This document shows, one piece after another, positions 13,444 through 15,048 of a DNA stretch of 15,048 nucleotides. The position numbers and the translations under genes are program-made. Under the pieces are notes generated by a model. The model saw only the letters and a program-made list of their open reading frames with translations. It ran no database searches and was not told the origin of the DNA. Each line of letters begins with the position of its first letter. The first letter of the stretch is position 1. Source of the DNA: Akkermansiaceae bacterium (GTDB lineage: Bacteria > Verrucomicrobiota > Verrucomicrobiia > Verrucomicrobiales > Akkermansiaceae); the NCBI GenBank assembly GCA_028293225.1, contig JAQGPE010000178.1:1-15048 (forward strand). Direction: 5' to 3'.

Positions 13444-15048
13444 TCACGCCCCCACCTCAGGATCGAAATCCTTCGGCGCGCGCACCACTCGATCAATCGC
13501 CAGTTTGCTGACGATGTTCCCGCCGCTGCTCCGGCCTTTGATCGCGACCTCCGCGAAGTGGAACGTCTTGCTGACGTTGCGCAGCTTCAGGTGCGACGGC
13601 TTGATGTGCACCACCAGGATCTGCTCGGCGCTTTCCTTGTCCGACTTGTGCACGGCGAAGTAAAAGATCCGGCTGCCGGGCGTGCCCTTGGTCAGGTCGT
13701 ATTCCTTGTCACGGGTGACGCCACCAATCCGGAAGCGCTTGGCCAGCAGCGGCCCCTCTTTGCCGTCGCGATAGATCAGCGAGTAAACCAGGTCCTCGTC
13801 CTTGCGCAGCACGGCGACGCGCAGCGGCTTCGGCCCGACGAAGAACTTGTCGGCGATCTTCACCACCCGGACCTTGCCGTCCTGGCCGAAGATCACCACG
13901 TCATCGAGCGTGGAGCACTTCTCCAGCGCTTCTTCCTTCTTCAGACCCCAGCCCGCAAAGCCGTTCTTGGCATCGAGGTAGAGCGTCTCGGTCGCGAGGA
14001 TGACCTGGGTGCGATCCACCCGGTCAAAGGTGGCGATCTCGGTCTTCCGCTCACGGCCCTTGCCATACTTCTTCTTCAACTCCTCGTACCACCGGATGGT
14101 GTACTTCGTGAGCTGCTTGAGGTTCCGCTCGGCTTCGTCGATGTCCTTCTCCAGCGACTTGATTTCCTCGTCGGCCTTGAAGGAGTCGAACTTGGAAATG
14201 CGCTTGATCTTGATCTCGGTCAGGCGGACCAGATCCTCCTCGGTCACCTCGCGGCGCAGGAGTTTCTTGAAGGGCTTCAAGCCGTCGTCGATCGCCTTGA
14301 GCACGCCTTCCCAGGTCGTCTGCTCTTCGATGTCGCGGTAGATGCGGTTCTCAATGAAAATCTTCTCCAGCGAGCTGAAGTGCCACTTCTCGTGCAGTTC
14401 GCCGAGACGGATCTCCAGCTCCAGGCCGAGCAGTTCCTTCGTCTTGAGCGTATTGCGCTTGAGGATCTCCGACACCCCCAGGAACTGCGGCTTGTCATCG
14501 GCGATGACACACGCGTTCGGCGAGATGGTCATCTGGCAGTCGGTGAAGGCGAACAGCGCGTCGCGCGCATTCTCCGCGTCGGTGCCCGGCGCCAGGTGCA
14601 CCAGGATCTCCACTTCCGCGGCGGTGTTGTCCTCGATCTTGGCGATCTTGATCTTGCCCTTCTCCGCCGCCGCCACGATCGAGTCCATCACCCCTCCGGT
14701 GGTGGTGCCAAAAGGGATTTCGACGATGCGCAGGAAGCCCTTCCGGTCAGTCAGGACCCGGGAGCGGACCCGGACCTTGCCGCCACGCAGGCCGTCGCGG
14801 TAGTCGCTGGCGTCCATGATCCCCGCGGTCGGGAAATCCGGCACCAGGATGAAAGGCTCGTTCCGCAGGACCGCCACGGAGGCGTCCAGCAACTCGATGA
14901 AATTGTGCGGCAGCATCTTGCACGCCAGGCCGACCGCGATGCCCTCCACACCCTGCGCCAGCAGCAGCGGGAACTTCATCGGCAGGGTGACCGGCTCCTT
15001 GTTGCGGCCGTCGTATGACGGTGTCCACTCGGTGGTCTTGCCGTTGAA
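13444..15048 (-). CDS. parC: DNA topoisomerase IV subunit A (ParC), N-terminal part beyond the window
   Basis: The frame is open from the right edge to TGA at 13446-13444 and gives 534 residues. It begins inside the breakage-reunion domain with FNGKTTEWTPSYDGRNKEP. It continues with the GyrA/ParC motifs MKFPLLLAQGVEGIAVGL, LPHNF and ILVPDFPTAG, a charged coiled segment ending KKYGKGRERKTE, and a C-terminal domain with GWGLKKEE, FFVGPKPL, VTRDKEYDLT and AIKGRSSGGN. This C-terminal type is the one found in Bacteroidetes/Verrucomicrobia topoisomerase IV, not the GyrA pinwheel with a QRRGGKG box. The enzyme decatenates chromosomes using ATP together with ParE. The catalytic tyrosine and quinolone-resistance region lie upstream, outside the window. 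It is convergent with the uridine kinase gene. The alternative name, gyrase A, is less likely because the GyrA box is absent. Confidence 0.92.
   Translation of the reverse strand, partial: FNGKTTEWTPSYDGRNKEPVTLPMKFPLLLAQGVEGIAVGLACKMLPHNFIELLDASVAVLRNEPFILVPDFPTAGIMDASDYRDGLRGGKVRVRSRVLTDRKGFLRIVEIPFGTTTGGVMDSIVAAAEKGKIKIAKIEDNTAAEVEILVHLAPGTDAENARDALFAFTDCQMTISPNACVIADDKPQFLGVSEILKRNTLKTKELLGLELEIRLGELHEKWHFSSLEKIFIENRIYRDIEEQTTWEGVLKAIDDGLKPFKKLLRREVTEEDLVRLTEIKIKRISKFDSFKADEEIKSLEKDIDEAERNLKQLTKYTIRWYEELKKKYGKGRERKTEIATFDRVDRTQVILATETLYLDAKNGFAGWGLKKEEALEKCSTLDDVVIFGQDGKVRVVKIADKFFVGPKPLRVAVLRKDEDLVYSLIYRDGKEGPLLAKRFRIGGVTRDKEYDLTKGTPGSRIFYFAVHKSDKESAEQILVVHIKPSHLKLRNVSKTFHFAEVAIKGRSSGGNIVSKLAIDRVVRAPKDFDPEVGA

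Noticed and set aside
13558..15018. Plus-strand open frame of 486 codons opposite parC
   Set aside because: The minus strand encodes an unmistakable ParC; the plus frame is its shadow.

Overview
The window comes from a GC-rich bacterium, most likely Verrucomicrobiota (Verrucomicrobiaceae or Luteolibacter-like). That placement is inferred from three things: the giant beta-strand-repeat exoprotein, the Bacteroidetes/Verrucomicrobia-type ParC C-terminal domain, and translation starts that mostly lack Shine-Dalgarno sequences and follow pyrimidine-rich leaders. No rRNA, tRNA, CRISPR array, integrase or transposase gene was found.

Left half (2-7288, minus strand): one uninterrupted reading frame of at least 2,429 codons that runs off the left edge. 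It encodes a secreted two-partner-secretion (filamentous-haemagglutinin-type) exoprotein, with a signal peptide, a TPS domain and a very long beta-repeat shaft. The shaft contains a repeat array in which 20 successive intervals are all exactly 117 or 210 bp, a 630-bp higher-order duplication inside that array, and a second array of about 75-residue repeats. Several long plus-strand open frames across this gene are antisense shadows.

Middle (7481-13223, plus strand, divergent from the exoprotein): five genes. (A) is a small membrane-anchored helical protein. (B) overlaps A by 4 bp and is a membrane-anchored protein with a degenerate, interrupted formylglycine-generating-enzyme-like (FGE/SUMF1) fold. 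(C) is a Ser/Thr protein kinase followed by a coiled coil of about 340 residues, a membrane helix and a second degenerate FGE-like domain. (D) is a small four-cysteine zinc-ribbon protein. (E) is a uridine-kinase-family P-loop enzyme. A-D look like an undescribed membrane-associated kinase module: three anchored proteins, two ending in related pseudo-FGE domains, with the kinase on the opposite side of the membrane from the sensor-like domain. E is probably metabolic and may only be a neighbour.

Right end: a 220-bp convergent intergenic region contains a 175-bp element bounded by perfect 38-bp inverted repeats (MITE-like or a very large hairpin). It separates uridine kinase from a minus-strand topoisomerase IV subunit A (parC) gene, whose 3' two-thirds or so are present and whose 5' end is beyond the right edge.

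The strongest candidates for something undescribed are the two-length repeat array of the exoprotein, the kinase/pseudo-FGE module, and the 38-bp inverted-repeat element.
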